The notes under the pieces were generated by a model, which was not told the origin of the DNA, made no database searches, and saw only the letters and a program-made list of their open reading frames with translations. Positions 8,946-19,683 of a DNA stretch of 64,000 nt are shown piece after piece. Within the stretch, counting starts at the first letter, position 1, and the number at the start of each line of letters is the position of its first letter. The stretch lies in NCBI RefSeq assembly GCF_000297495.1, contig NZ_ALWX01000023.1:1-64000 (forward strand). The letters are read 5' to 3'. Position numbers and translations under genes: made by a program. This DNA is from Janibacter hoylei PVAS-1 (GTDB lineage Bacteria; Actinomycetota; Actinomycetes; Actinomycetales; Dermatophilaceae).

Positions 8946-10523
8946 ATGGATTCGATGTACATCGTCGAGTTGAAGGTCGAAGCAACTGATGACTCCGCCG
9001 TAGACCCGGAAGGCGTGTACGACAGGTTGGTAGCCCACGCGGTGACATGGTTGTCCCGCGACATCGAGGGCGACGGCCAACTCGACCTGTCGCAGTCTGG
9101 CACTGCAGAGTTGCCTGCACGCCGCGGGGGGTTCGAGTTCATCAAGACCCTTCGTTGGACCGTCACGCGAACCCCTCGTGTCCGGGCAGTGCACTGCAAG
9201 ATGAGTCAGCCCCTAGAGCATGGCCATGGCGCCCAGTTCATCTGCGATTTCACGCTCTTCCAAGAGGAAACCGACACCGCTTTCCGCATTGAACTTGGGC
9301 GTGAATCCGTGAGCGGCTTGGTATCCCCTGTCACCGTTGACTTCATACGTCGCCCCGGACTACTCGCTTTGAGCGTCAAGGACCGGGACCTGCGGCTTAC
9401 GTATCAAAATCAGGTAGTCGATGGGCGCTTCGAGTGGATCAATCCGGCACATGTTCCACTCCTCCAAGAAACACTGGCTCACGAGCGACGATTGCCGATG
9501 CTACTTATCGACGGGGGGGCAGAGGAAGCCAAGGAGATTGGGTCTCGCGCAGCACAGGAGTTCGCTGGCCTTGCCCGCGTGCTGCTCGTGGATCGGGCCT
9601 CGCGTGCCAAGATGGGCGCCTACCTCGCGTCGATTGGCGCCGAAATTCCCGAACACGGGGCGCGTCTGATTTGGCCGGTGCTCGACGCCCAACATAAGGA
9701 ACTCACGAGTCTCGAGCCGCGGACTGACTTCATTTCGACCCTAATGGAGACTGTCGCTCCTGTATCCGTCGCGGCTCGCGGTACTAACCCGTGGAGGCTA
9801 CGCGCCGCGGACGAGAACCGACGGGCGCGCGAGGCAACCTTCCAAGCCGCACTTGCGGAGGCGGTCGCCCACGGGGGCCAAGACGCCGAGCTTGAGACCC
9901 TGCGCACTCGTGTTGCCGAACTGGATCGAGAGTTGGCCCAGTGGCTTCAAGAGGTTGAGCGCCTCACGACTGAAATTGAGGCGCTCTCGGACTTGAAATA
10001 CCAAGCCAGCTACTGGAAAGAACAAGCCGAGAGAGCCTACGCAGATACCGGGGAACGCGCAGTTGAAGGGTGGGACCCGTGTCCAGAACTGGATCCGGAT
10101 GACATGTCCGAGCTGGCCGAACATCTGCAGCAGGTGAGCGCTGGGGCGATAGTTTTTACTGCGGCGGCAAAGCGCAGTTGGCGCAAGAGTGGTTATCCGC
10201 ACGTGACCGCCATGCAAGAAGCCCTAATAAAGCTCGCCCGCGCCGCAGCTGAGTGGCGGAACAAGGAATGTGATCTCGGGATGGCGATGAAGTCGTGGCT
10301 CAAGACCGCGTATGGGCTTAACTTCTCACCTGAGGACGTGCCACTAGTTCGCCAAAAGCTGCACGAGTTCACACACGACGGGCGAACCTACGAGCGCGAG
10401 CCGCACCTCAAACTCGACGATCACGTGAAGCCCAACGAGGTTGGCCGAATCTACTTCGCAACCGACAAGGAGAACGCTCGCTTCGTAGTCGACCACGTCG
10501 GCCTCAAGCTATACGGAATCTAA
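8946..10523 (+). CDS. Unrecognised 525-aa coiled-coil protein, candidate defence gene
   Basis: I do not recognise a named family. Visible parts: an N-terminal alpha/beta region (about 1-120), a middle domain (about 120-280), a long coiled coil (about 285-365, ELETLRTRVAELDRELAQWL and on), and a helical C-terminal domain. The last residues, GRIYFATDKENARFVVDHVG (about 500-519), look like a compact beta hairpin near the C-terminus. There is no signal peptide or membrane helix. The start ATG has a good GGGGAG Shine-Dalgarno. Codons ending in A/T are frequent compared with the rest of the window, a sign of transfer. It is transcribed divergently from hsdM, so it belongs physically to the restriction island. 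Its role could be an accessory or independent anti-phage function; that is inference from location only. Confidence 0.75.
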   Translation: MDSMYIVELKVEATDDSAVDPEGVYDRLVAHAVTWLSRDIEGDGQLDLSQSGTAELPARRGGFEFIKTLRWTVTRTPRVRAVHCKMSQPLEHGHGAQFICDFTLFQEETDTAFRIELGRESVSGLVSPVTVDFIRRPGLLALSVKDRDLRLTYQNQVVDGRFEWINPAHVPLLQETLAHERRLPMLLIDGGAEEAKEIGSRAAQEFAGLARVLLVDRASRAKMGAYLASIGAEIPEHGARLIWPVLDAQHKELTSLEPRTDFISTLMETVAPVSVAARGTNPWRLRAADENRRAREATFQAALAEAVAHGGQDAELETLRTRVAELDRELAQWLQEVERLTTEIEALSDLKYQASYWKEQAERAYADTGERAVEGWDPCPELDPDDMSELAEHLQQVSAGAIVFTAAAKRSWRKSGYPHVTAMQEALIKLARAAAEWRNKECDLGMAMKSWLKTAYGLNFSPEDVPLVRQKLHEFTHDGRTYEREPHLKLDDHVKPNEVGRIYFATDKENARFVVDHVGLKLYGI

Positions 10524-10593
10524 AGGGCCCCGCTGCCACCAGGAGCTGTCCGGCTCCCTCCGCCAGCCGGGAAGGACACGGGGGCCACGCACC

Positions 10594-11340
10594 TCAACCA
10601 GCGTGGGAGCGCAGGTCGTGGTGGACCCAGACATTCGGCTCGACATACACCGCGTGGTCGTTGGCCAGGTCGACGTGGACCGGGGCCAGGCCCCCTTCGA
10701 CCTCGACGGACCCGTCCACGTCGAAGGGCAGACCGGTCCACTCCCGCCACTGGGCCAGCGTCCCGGGGATCGTCATCGACAGCGGCGCCACCTGAACGAT
10801 CCGGCCACCGAGCCGCACGTGGGCCCGCAACCACGGGTCGACCGGCAGCCCGTCCTCGCGGACCCGACGCGCGTACTCGTCGGCGGCGGTGCGGGGTTCA
10901 AGCCACTTGCGCGTCGGGCGCACCGGGCCGAAGAGATCGCGGCACCCGAGCGCCGCGTAGCGCCGACGCGCCTCGGCGAGGAGTGCACCGCTCAGGCCCT
11001 CGTCCCGCCGGTCCACCGCGACCCGCGCCTCGATGAGGCTGACCGTCGACCAGTCCGGGGCCGCCCCCTTCGCCGCCAGCCACTCGGCCTCCTGCATCGC
11101 GGCGTCCCAGCCCCGGGCCGGCAGGTCCGACAGGCCATGGCCAAAGGGCACCGCGTGCAGCCGCGCCACCGCCGTCTCGCCCTCCATGACGACGAGGTGC
11201 AGCTGCGGGAAGGCCTCGACCGCCGCCTCGTAGGCCCGGTCGGAGGTCGGGTCCTGGAGCATGAAGGTCGGCCAGTCCCCCGCGATCGACCAGAAGGCCT
11301 CCACGAGGTCAGGTCGCTCGGCGAGTGAGTGCGTCTGCAT
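10594..11340 (-). CDS. GNAT-like acetyltransferase
   Basis: A 248-residue protein starting at MQTHS; a GGAG ribosome site 4 nt upstream favours this over the ATG at 11352. The middle (SLIEARVAVDRRDEGLSGAL LAEAR region, about 100-130) has the beta4-alpha3 pattern of GNAT N-acetyltransferases, with a degenerate R/Q-x-x-G-x-G/A acetyl-CoA loop (RRDEGLSGAL). The family is known in actinobacteria as a stand-alone acetyltransferase-fold protein; the substrate is unknown. It is a single gene between the defence island and nadE. Confidence 0.7.
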   Translation of the reverse strand: MQTHSLAERPDLVEAFWSIAGDWPTFMLQDPTSDRAYEAAVEAFPQLHLVVMEGETAVARLHAVPFGHGLSDLPARGWDAAMQEAEWLAAKGAAPDWSTVSLIEARVAVDRRDEGLSGALLAEARRRYAALGCRDLFGPVRPTRKWLEPRTAADEYARRVREDGLPVDPWLRAHVRLGGRIVQVAPLSMTIPGTLAQWREWTGLPFDVDGSVEVEGGLAPVHVDLANDHAVYVEPNVWVHHDLRSHAG

Positions 11341-11580
11341 CGCTCCATCCAAGACGAAGGGAGCCGCCCAGACCAGTGGATATCGCCGGCGCAGCCTTGG
11401 CGGGCCTTCAGCCGCGGGTTCTGCTTGTTGATGACGTAGGTCCTGCCCCGGCGACGCACGACCTGACTGCCGGACTGGCGGCGCGCCGGGCCTCCTCGCC
11501 GGGAGCGGGGTCTCGAGGCTCGTCGCAGAGCTCCTCGCACCTCGACCACCGGTGGAGGGCGGGGGTCATAGGCTCGGGGC

Positions 11581-13683
<2,103 letters not shown>

Positions 13684-13686
<3 letters not shown>

Positions 13687-13760
13687 GGCTTCGAGGCTCG
13701 CTGGCGCTCGCACCTCAGCCGGCGGGGATGGACGGGCCCCACCTCAGCCGGCGGGGTGAA
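13684..13760. repeat. Degenerate palindromic repeat after nadE
   Basis: The stretch reads CTTCGAGGCTCGCTGGCGCT then CGCACCTCAGCCGGCGGGG, followed by a second CCTCAGCCGGCGGGG. It has the plan of the CCTTCGAGAC...CTCAGGGACC family (conserved ends, self-complementary core GCTCGCtgGCGCTCGC) but with diverged ends. It probably also ends nadE transcription. Confidence 0.5.
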
Positions 13761-13776
13761 GGCCAGCGGGTGAGGG

Positions 13777-14070
13777 CTACTTGATGCCGACCGACGCGCT
13801 GTCGGTGGCGGTGTCGCCCTTGCCGTAGGTGTAGGAGCCCAGGCCCATCTTCGACATGACGACGCCGACGACGATGGTCAGCACCGCCAGCACGGCGGCG
13901 ACGATGCCGAGCATGGGGCTCAGGACGACGACCGCCCAGGTGCCGACGGCACCGGCGATGATGCCGAGGGTCATGACGGTCCACCACGCGGGGTTCTGCG
14001 CGTGCCCGAGGTCCTCGACGGCGTGCGGCCCGGTCGGCGGGTGGGACAGACGAGGGGGGTGCTTGCTCAT
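13777..14070 (-). CDS. HGxxPAAW-type small membrane protein
   Basis: A 97-residue protein with two transmembrane helices (about 35-55 and 59-78). The sequence GHAQNPAWW just before the first helix matches the HGxxPAAW signature of a small actinobacterial membrane family of unknown function. I chose the MSKHPPRL start at 14070 because the longer upstream frame is Arg-rich and runs into the region before the divergent P450 gene. The C-terminus is short and polar. Confidence 0.75.
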   Translation of the reverse strand: MSKHPPRLSHPPTGPHAVEDLGHAQNPAWWTVMTLGIIAGAVGTWAVVVLSPMLGIVAAVLAVLTIVVGVVMSKMGLGSYTYGKGDTATDSASVGIK

Positions 14071-14185
14071 GGCGCACATCATCCCATGACCCCCGCGGCG
14101 ATCGGCAAGGGCCGGGCGGTGTCGTCGTCGCCACCGGGCGGCTACCGTGAGCCGAGTCACTACATCTGACGAAGGGAGCGGCAGC

Positions 14186-15652
14186 GTGGCCGCCATCGAC
14201 ACCCTCGTGGACTACCCACCCAATGCCGGGATGGGCTGGCGCGAGCACGACTTCCCCCACCCCGCGGGCCGACGTCGTCTCCTCGGCGACGCCTTCCGCA
14301 AGGGCATGGACCCGACCACGCCGGTGCAAAACATGCTGCGCCTCGGCGCCGACCTGGGGCCGATCTTCGAGATGCTCGCGATGGGCCGCAAGTTCGTCTT
14401 CGCCCGCGGCGTCGACCTCGTCGGCGAGCTGTGCGACGACAGGCGTTTCACCAAGGCACTGGCCCCCGGCGTGGAGGACCTGCGGATGTTCGTCGCCGAC
14501 GGGCTCTTCACCGCCCAGACCGACGAGCCCAACTGGCGGCTGGCCCACGACCTGCTCATGCCGGCCTTCAGCAAGTCGGCGATGCGCGGGTACCACGAGG
14601 TCATGGTCGCGGCGACCGACGAGCTGATCTCGGTGTGGGACGAGGCCGCCGGCGAAGGGAGGACCGTCGACGTCTCCCCGTGGCTCACCAAGCTCACCCT
14701 CGAGACGATCGGGCGGGCCGCCTTCAGCCACACCTTCGGCAGCTTCGCGACCGCGGAGGTCGACCCCTTCGTCACGACCTTCGTCGGCGACATGTCGCAC
14801 GCTGCCAGCCGCTCCAACCTCGCCGCCCTGCCGCTCGCCGGTCGGCGCATGGTGCGGCGCAGGGACCGACGGGCCCTGGAGCGGCACCGCTACATCGACG
14901 ACCTGCTCCAGCAGATCGTCGCGGAGCGCGAGGCATCGGCGGAGCGCCACGACGACCTGCTCGGCCGGATGATGCACGAGCCCGTGGACGACTCCGGCGC
15001 GCTCCTCGAGGCCGCCAACGTGCGCCACCAGATCCTCACCCTCCTCGTCGCCGGACACGAGACGACGTCGGGCGCGCTCTCCTTCGCCCTGTACCACCTG
15101 ACCCGTGAGCCCGAGGTGCTCGCGAGGGTGCGGGCCGAGCTCGACGAGGTGCTCGGCACCGACCCGTCCGCGACCCCGACCTTCGAGCAGGTGCCCAAGC
15201 TGCGCTACCTGCGCCGCGTCGTCGACGAGACCCTGCGGCTGTGGCCGACGGCGCCGGGCTTCGCCCGCTCGCCGCGGGAGACGACGACGATCGGCGCCGA
15301 CGGCTCGGCGGGGGTGCCGGGCGGCCTGCGGATGACGCCGGAGGACAGAGTCCTCGTCTTCATCCCGCTGCTCCACCGCGACCCGCAGGTATGGCCCGAC
15401 CCGGAGCGCTTCGATCCCGACCGCTTCCTGCCGGAGCACATCCGGGCACGCCCGGCCCACGCCTACAAGCCCTTCGGCACGGGTGAGCGGGCGTGCATCG
15501 GGCGGCAGTTTGCGCTGCACGAGTCGGTCATCGTCCTGGCCAAGCTCCTCCACCGATTCGACCTCACGCCCGAGCCGGGCTACGAGCTGACGATCACCGA
15601 GCGGCTGACCCTCATGCCGGTGGGCTTCCGGGTGGGCCTGACCCGGCGCTGA
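14186..15652 (+). CDS. Cytochrome P450, CYP102-like haem domain without reductase
   Basis: Haem monooxygenase of 488 aa from the GTG at 14186, which has GAAGGGAG about 8 nt upstream. The I-helix motif AGHETTSG is near 289-296, the K-helix E348-T-L-R351, and the haem ligand C437 lies in FGTGERACIGRQFALHE. The last 60 residues align by eye with the haem domain of the self-sufficient CYP102 (P450 BM3) family, for example YELTITERLTLMPVGF. The FMN/FAD reductase domain of that family is absent: the protein stops where BM3 has its linker, and no reductase or ferredoxin gene is near. Fatty acids are the likely substrate by family; this is an inference. Confidence 0.92.
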   Translation: MAAIDTLVDYPPNAGMGWREHDFPHPAGRRRLLGDAFRKGMDPTTPVQNMLRLGADLGPIFEMLAMGRKFVFARGVDLVGELCDDRRFTKALAPGVEDLRMFVADGLFTAQTDEPNWRLAHDLLMPAFSKSAMRGYHEVMVAATDELISVWDEAAGEGRTVDVSPWLTKLTLETIGRAAFSHTFGSFATAEVDPFVTTFVGDMSHAASRSNLAALPLAGRRMVRRRDRRALERHRYIDDLLQQIVAEREASAERHDDLLGRMMHEPVDDSGALLEAANVRHQILTLLVAGHETTSGALSFALYHLTREPEVLARVRAELDEVLGTDPSATPTFEQVPKLRYLRRVVDETLRLWPTAPGFARSPRETTTIGADGSAGVPGGLRMTPEDRVLVFIPLLHRDPQVWPDPERFDPDRFLPEHIRARPAHAYKPFGTGERACIGRQFALHESVIVLAKLLHRFDLTPEPGYELTITERLTLMPVGFRVGLTRR

Positions 15653-15675
15653 CGCCGGCCGGCCCACCCGGGTGC

Positions 15676-16965
15676 TCACCCCAGAGTGCCGTCGATCTCG
15701 TTGGGCACGACGGGCAGCTCGCCGCTGCTCACGACCTTGCCGGACTCGAGGTCGACCATGTGCAGGGCCTTGCTGCTCGGCTCGGTGACATAGGCCGTGC
15801 CGTCCTGGACGTGCACGGTGGGCCGGGGCTGCTGCCACTCGGTCGGCTCGGTCCACTCCTCGACCACGTCGATGGAGCGACTCACCTCTCCCTTCGCCAT
15901 GTCGATGACGTGCAGCCGGCCGTCGGTGCCGAGGACGACGCCCTCGCCGTCGGGGCCGCGCTCGAGCGAGCGGAAGGAGTAGCTCGCGGGCAGGTCCACG
16001 AGCCGCAGCGACCCATCACGGGTGTCGGTGATGCTCACCCGCGTCGGGCGCTCGAGCTCGGCGTCGGGGTCGGTCTTGTAGTCACTCAGGACGAAAGGCG
16101 ACTCCTCGCTGCCCGCCTGGTTGCCGATGCGCCCGTAGTCGTCCGGGGCGTCGACCTTGGTGATCTCGTCACCCTGGACGAGCAGGAGCCCGTCCTCGCA
16201 CCCGAAGACGAGGGCGCCGCCCTGTGCCGCGGCCTCACCGTGGACTCCGGGGCACTCGTCGGAGGAGGCGACCCTCTTCCCCTTCGCATCGCGGATGACG
16301 ATGCCGGTGCGCTCGTCCTCCGTCCCCACCGTCGTGACGACCGAGCCGTCCTCCCGCTCGACGGCCACCCCGTGGTGCGGCGTGCGCTCGGTCCGGGTCG
16401 TCACCTCGGGCTTGCTCGTCGCGCCCTCCCGCAGCGCGTCGGAGTCGAAGGAGCGGATCGAGCCGTCTCCGTCGCCGTAGAGCACGGTGCGCCCGGCGTG
16501 GACGACGACGTGGCCGGGGCACTTTGCCGCGAAGGTCATCTCCGTGAGCGTGGGCTCGGTCGAGTGGTGGTGGTCGTGGTCGCCGTGAGGGAGGGAGTAG
16601 CCGCCGAGGTCGAGGACGCGGAAGCCCTCGCCCTCGGTGACCATGAGGTGGCGCTCGTCCCCCACGGGGTTGAGCCGGGTGAAGCCCTCGAGCGGGAACT
16701 CGCCGAGCAGCTCCATCGTGACGGCGTCGAGGACGATCACCCCCTCGTCGTGGGTGAGGGCCACGCGCGGGGTGCGGGCGCCCTCCTCGACGGTCGCGCC
16801 CGAGGGCGCTCCCACCGAGGTCGAGACGTCATCGGCGCGGGTGATCGGCGTCGGCGTCGAGCTCGCCGACGGGTCGGCGGTCGTGCCGGACCCGCATGCG
16901 GTCAGGCCGAGCGTGAGCACGGCGGCGGCAGAGAGGACCTGGGTGTGGCGTCGCGTGGTGCGCAT
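15676..16965 (-). CDS. aztD: AztD-like zinc metallochaperone lipoprotein
   Basis: A secreted 429-residue protein. Its signal peptide ends in the lipobox LTAC (about 21-24), so it should be a lipoprotein on the outer face of the membrane. The mature part is a beta-propeller-like repeat protein. A His-rich loop GDHDHHHSTEPTL near residue 130 matches the zinc-binding site of AztD, which delivers zinc to the AztC solute-binding protein. A Zur-type box lies directly upstream of the start codon. No aztABC transporter genes are in the window, so its partner must be elsewhere. Confidence 0.8.
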   Translation of the reverse strand: MRTTRRHTQVLSAAAVLTLGLTACGSGTTADPSASSTPTPITRADDVSTSVGAPSGATVEEGARTPRVALTHDEGVIVLDAVTMELLGEFPLEGFTRLNPVGDERHLMVTEGEGFRVLDLGGYSLPHGDHDHHHSTEPTLTEMTFAAKCPGHVVVHAGRTVLYGDGDGSIRSFDSDALREGATSKPEVTTRTERTPHHGVAVEREDGSVVTTVGTEDERTGIVIRDAKGKRVASSDECPGVHGEAAAQGGALVFGCEDGLLLVQGDEITKVDAPDDYGRIGNQAGSEESPFVLSDYKTDPDAELERPTRVSITDTRDGSLRLVDLPASYSFRSLERGPDGEGVVLGTDGRLHVIDMAKGEVSRSIDVVEEWTEPTEWQQPRPTVHVQDGTAYVTEPSSKALHMVDLESGKVVSSGELPVVPNEIDGTLG

Positions 16966-16990
16966 AATTGAGAACGATTATCGTTTTTGA
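16966..16990 (-). promoter_or_regulatory. Zur-type zinc operator of aztD
   Basis: TTGAGAACGATTATCG on the plus strand (from 16968) sits 2-3 nt upstream of the aztD ATG. It fits the actinobacterial Zur pattern (TGAnAAnnATTnTCA-like) with one weaker half. Its position over the start region implies repression when zinc is plentiful, and fits a zinc chaperone. Confidence 0.65.
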
Positions 16991-17237
16991 TGAAATCGTC
17001 AAGTCACGACATGCCTTCACGGGCACTGCCAGGCGTGGCCTCACCGAGTCCGAGCACCTCCACGACTGGTTCCCGGCCCACGTCGTCGGCGAGCGGGCGA
17101 AGGGAGCCCGCGTCACCCTGCCCTCCTGGCCGGAGGCGGACCAGCAGCCGCAGGACACGCCCACCCTCCAGGGCGAGATCCTCGAGTGGGACCCACCGCA
17201 CACCTTCGCCTTCATGTGGGACAGCGAGCGGGGCTGA
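16968..17237 (+). pseudogene. Truncated SRPBCC/AHSA1-domain fragment
   Basis: An open frame of about 89 codons whose part after residue 13 (SRHAFTGTARRG, then HDWFPAHVVGE and LEWDPPHTFAFMW) resembles the N-terminal half of SRPBCC (Aha1-like) proteins, normally 140-160 aa. It stops at a TGA just before the convergent acyl-CoA synthetase. There is no credible start: the first codon is a TTG inside the Zur box, with no ribosome site. Best read as a remnant. The terminal TGA has no SECIS-like hairpin and nothing homologous follows. Confidence 0.6.
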
Positions 17238-17240
17238 GGC

Positions 17241-18806
17241 TCACCGCAGGTCGCGCCGGACCACCTTGCCGTTGGCCGTGCGCGGCAGCGCGTCGACGAA
17301 GCGCACCTCGCGGGGTCGCTTGTAGGTGGCCAGCCGCTCGCTGGCCCGCTCGATCACCCTCTGCCGCAGGGCATCCGGGTCGTCATCTGGATCCGTCGGG
17401 ACGATCCAGGCGCACACGATGCTCACCCCGTCGCCGACGTCGAGGGCCGTCACGGCCGCCTCGGCGACACCGGTCACCCCGGCGAGCGCGTCCTCGACCT
17501 CGACCGGCGAGACGCGGTAGCCCATGGCGTTGACGACGTCGTCCGAGCGACCGTGGTACGTCAGGTAGCCGTCAGCGTCGACCTCGGCGAGGTCACCGCT
17601 GACGAACCACTCCCCCCGCACGACCTCGGCCGTCTCCTCGGGTCGCTGCCAGTAGCCGAGCATCAGGCCCGGGTCGCTGCGGTGGACGGCCAGGCGCCCG
17701 ACCTCGCCGACGCCGAGCTCCACGGGCGAGGCCACCGGGTCCTCGAGCGCATCGGGGTCGAGGACGCCGATGCGGCGACCCGGCTGCGCCCGCCCGGGGC
17801 TGCCGGGTCGCACCGGCACATCCGGCCCCGTCGAGACGAAGGTCGAGATCTCGCTCATGCCGAGCGACTCATGGAGGGGCACGCCGGTCACCTCGCCCCA
17901 CTCCTCCAGCAGCGCGGCGGGCAATGCCTCGCCGGCGACGAGCGCGGCGCGCAGCGACGACAGGTCCCACTCCCCCGGGTCGCCGTGACGCAGCAGGTGT
18001 CGGTAGACCCCGGGCACGGCCGCGACGTGCGTCGCCCGGTGCTCCTCGACGATCCGCGGCCAGACCAGACCGTCGCGCGGCCCGTCGTAGACGATGGCCG
18101 TGGCCGCGTTGGCCCACGGGTCGGTGAGGCCGACGCCGAGCGTGTAGGTCCAGTTGAGGGCACCGGCGTGGACCATGACGTCGCCCTCGTCGAGGCCGTA
18201 CCAGCCGCGGTACATCGGGCGCCTGCCCCAGGCGCTGCGGTGGGCGTGGACGACGCCCTTCGGCCGTCCGGTGGTGCCCGAGGTGTAGGTGACGAAGGCC
18301 GGCCGATCCGGGTCGCCGAGGTCGTGCTCGGCTCGGTCGCTGCTGGCCACCCAGCCGTCGACGTCCTCGGCGGTGACGACCGAGACCCCCTGCGGCACAG
18401 CGAGATCGAGGTCCGGGTCCAAGGCGACGGCCCGCGCCCCAGAGTCGGCGAGCAACCCAGCGGCCTCGTCAGCAGTCAGCTGTGCGCTCGTGGGCACCGC
18501 GACGAGCCCGGCCGCGATAGCCCCGAAGAAGACAAAGGGGAACTCCGCCCGGTTGCCCATGCGCAGCAGCACCCTGTCACCCGGGTGCAGCCCCCGCCCG
18601 AGCAGGCCGGCGGCGACGGCCCGCACGACGTCGTCGACCTCGGCGAAGGTCCATCGGGAGTCGTCACCGGTCCCGTGGACGACGACAAGGGCGTCGCGGT
18701 CGGGGGCATGCGCTGCCGGGTCGCCGACGCAGTAGGCAGACATGCCAAAGGGGGTCGGCACCGCCTCGGCGGGCACGGGGCGCACCGGCCAGCGGCGGTC
18801 GGTCAC
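17241..18806 (-). CDS. AMP-binding acyl/aryl-CoA synthetase
   Basis: Adenylate-forming enzyme (521 aa) that joins a carboxylate to CoA through an acyl-AMP. The P-loop motif TYTSGTTGRPKGVVHAH is near 193-209, the A5-like motif is LHESLGMSE, the hinge is FVSGDLAEVDADGYLTYHGR, and the C-terminal catalytic Lys lies in PRTANGKVVRR (about 509-519). It resembles benzoate/medium-chain acyl-CoA ligases, but the substrate cannot be fixed. Its first codon overlaps the end of the aldo/keto reductase gene by 4 nt, so both are one transcript. Confidence 0.9.
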   Translation of the reverse strand: MTDRRWPVRPVPAEAVPTPFGMSAYCVGDPAAHAPDRDALVVVHGTGDDSRWTFAEVDDVVRAVAAGLLGRGLHPGDRVLLRMGNRAEFPFVFFGAIAAGLVAVPTSAQLTADEAAGLLADSGARAVALDPDLDLAVPQGVSVVTAEDVDGWVASSDRAEHDLGDPDRPAFVTYTSGTTGRPKGVVHAHRSAWGRRPMYRGWYGLDEGDVMVHAGALNWTYTLGVGLTDPWANAATAIVYDGPRDGLVWPRIVEEHRATHVAAVPGVYRHLLRHGDPGEWDLSSLRAALVAGEALPAALLEEWGEVTGVPLHESLGMSEISTFVSTGPDVPVRPGSPGRAQPGRRIGVLDPDALEDPVASPVELGVGEVGRLAVHRSDPGLMLGYWQRPEETAEVVRGEWFVSGDLAEVDADGYLTYHGRSDDVVNAMGYRVSPVEVEDALAGVTGVAEAAVTALDVGDGVSIVCAWIVPTDPDDDPDALRQRVIERASERLATYKRPREVRFVDALPRTANGKVVRRDLR

Positions 18807-19633
18807 ATCTCCTCGTGCGTGTCCGGGTCGGCGTCGAAGAGGCGCCCGTCGGGGCGCCCGAGTGCGGTGATCGCCTTCACCTCGGCCTCCGACAGGTCGA
18901 AGCCGAGGACCTGGAGGTTGGCCTGCTGACGCCGCGGGTCAGCCGACTTCGGCAGCGGGAGCGACCCGAGGTGCAGGTGCCAGCGCAGGACGACCTGGGC
19001 GGGCGTCACGTCGTGTGCGCGGGCGGCGGCGGCGACCGGGGCGGCCTCGAAGATCTCCCCGCGCCCGATCGGACTCCACGCCTGGGTGACGACGCCACGG
19101 GCTTCGTCGTCGGCGCGCTGCTCCGCCTGGGGGAAGCTCGGGTGCATCTCGATCTGGTTGCTCGCCGGGGTGACCCCGGTGGCCTGGATGATCGCGTCGA
19201 GGTGGTGGGGGTGGAAGTTGCTCACGCCGATGGAGCGGACGAGCCCGGCCTCCTGCGCCTCGACGAGCCCCTGCCAGGCCTGCACGTAGGCCCCCTGCGA
19301 GGGATTGGGCCAGTGGATGAGGACGCTGTCGAGGTACTCCAGGCCCATGACCTGCAGCGAGGTCTCGATGCAGTCGCGTGCACCGCGGTGGTCGCGGCCG
19401 GGCACCTTGGTCTGGACGAAGACGTCGCCACGGTCGACCCCGCTCGCCCGGATCGCCTCGCTCACCTCACGCTCGTTGCGGTAGTTGACCGCCGTGTCGA
19501 TGAGCCGGTAGCCGACCTCGAGCGCCGACGCGATGGCGCGCACGCCGTCGTCGCCCCGCAGGGGGTAGGTGCCGAATCCGAGGACCGGCACCGACGTGCC
19601 GTCCCCGAGGACGCGAGTGGGGATCTCAGCCAT
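18803..19633 (-). CDS. Aldo/keto reductase
   Basis: NADPH-dependent oxidoreductase of 276 aa from MAEIPTR at 19633. The catalytic tetrad is complete: D46 and Y51 (LIDTAVNYRNE), K76 (VQTKVPG) and H107 (LIHWPNP). The C-terminal cofactor site PLPKSADPRRQQANL is present. It resembles the 2,5-diketo-gluconate reductase/prostaglandin-F synthase-like bacterial group. It overlaps the following acyl-CoA synthetase by 4 nt. Confidence 0.92.
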   Translation of the reverse strand: MAEIPTRVLGDGTSVPVLGFGTYPLRGDDGVRAIASALEVGYRLIDTAVNYRNEREVSEAIRASGVDRGDVFVQTKVPGRDHRGARDCIETSLQVMGLEYLDSVLIHWPNPSQGAYVQAWQGLVEAQEAGLVRSIGVSNFHPHHLDAIIQATGVTPASNQIEMHPSFPQAEQRADDEARGVVTQAWSPIGRGEIFEAAPVAAAARAHDVTPAQVVLRWHLHLGSLPLPKSADPRRQQANLQVLGFDLSEAEVKAITALGRPDGRLFDADPDTHEEM

Positions 19634-19683
19634 GCCCCCCACGCTAGGCCCCGGGACCCGGCACGTCGAAGGGTGTCTCGCGC

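Noticed and set aside
17235-17237. Second selenocysteine codon at the end of the SRPBCC fragment
   Set aside because: No SECIS-like hairpin follows and no homologous protein continues after the TGA.
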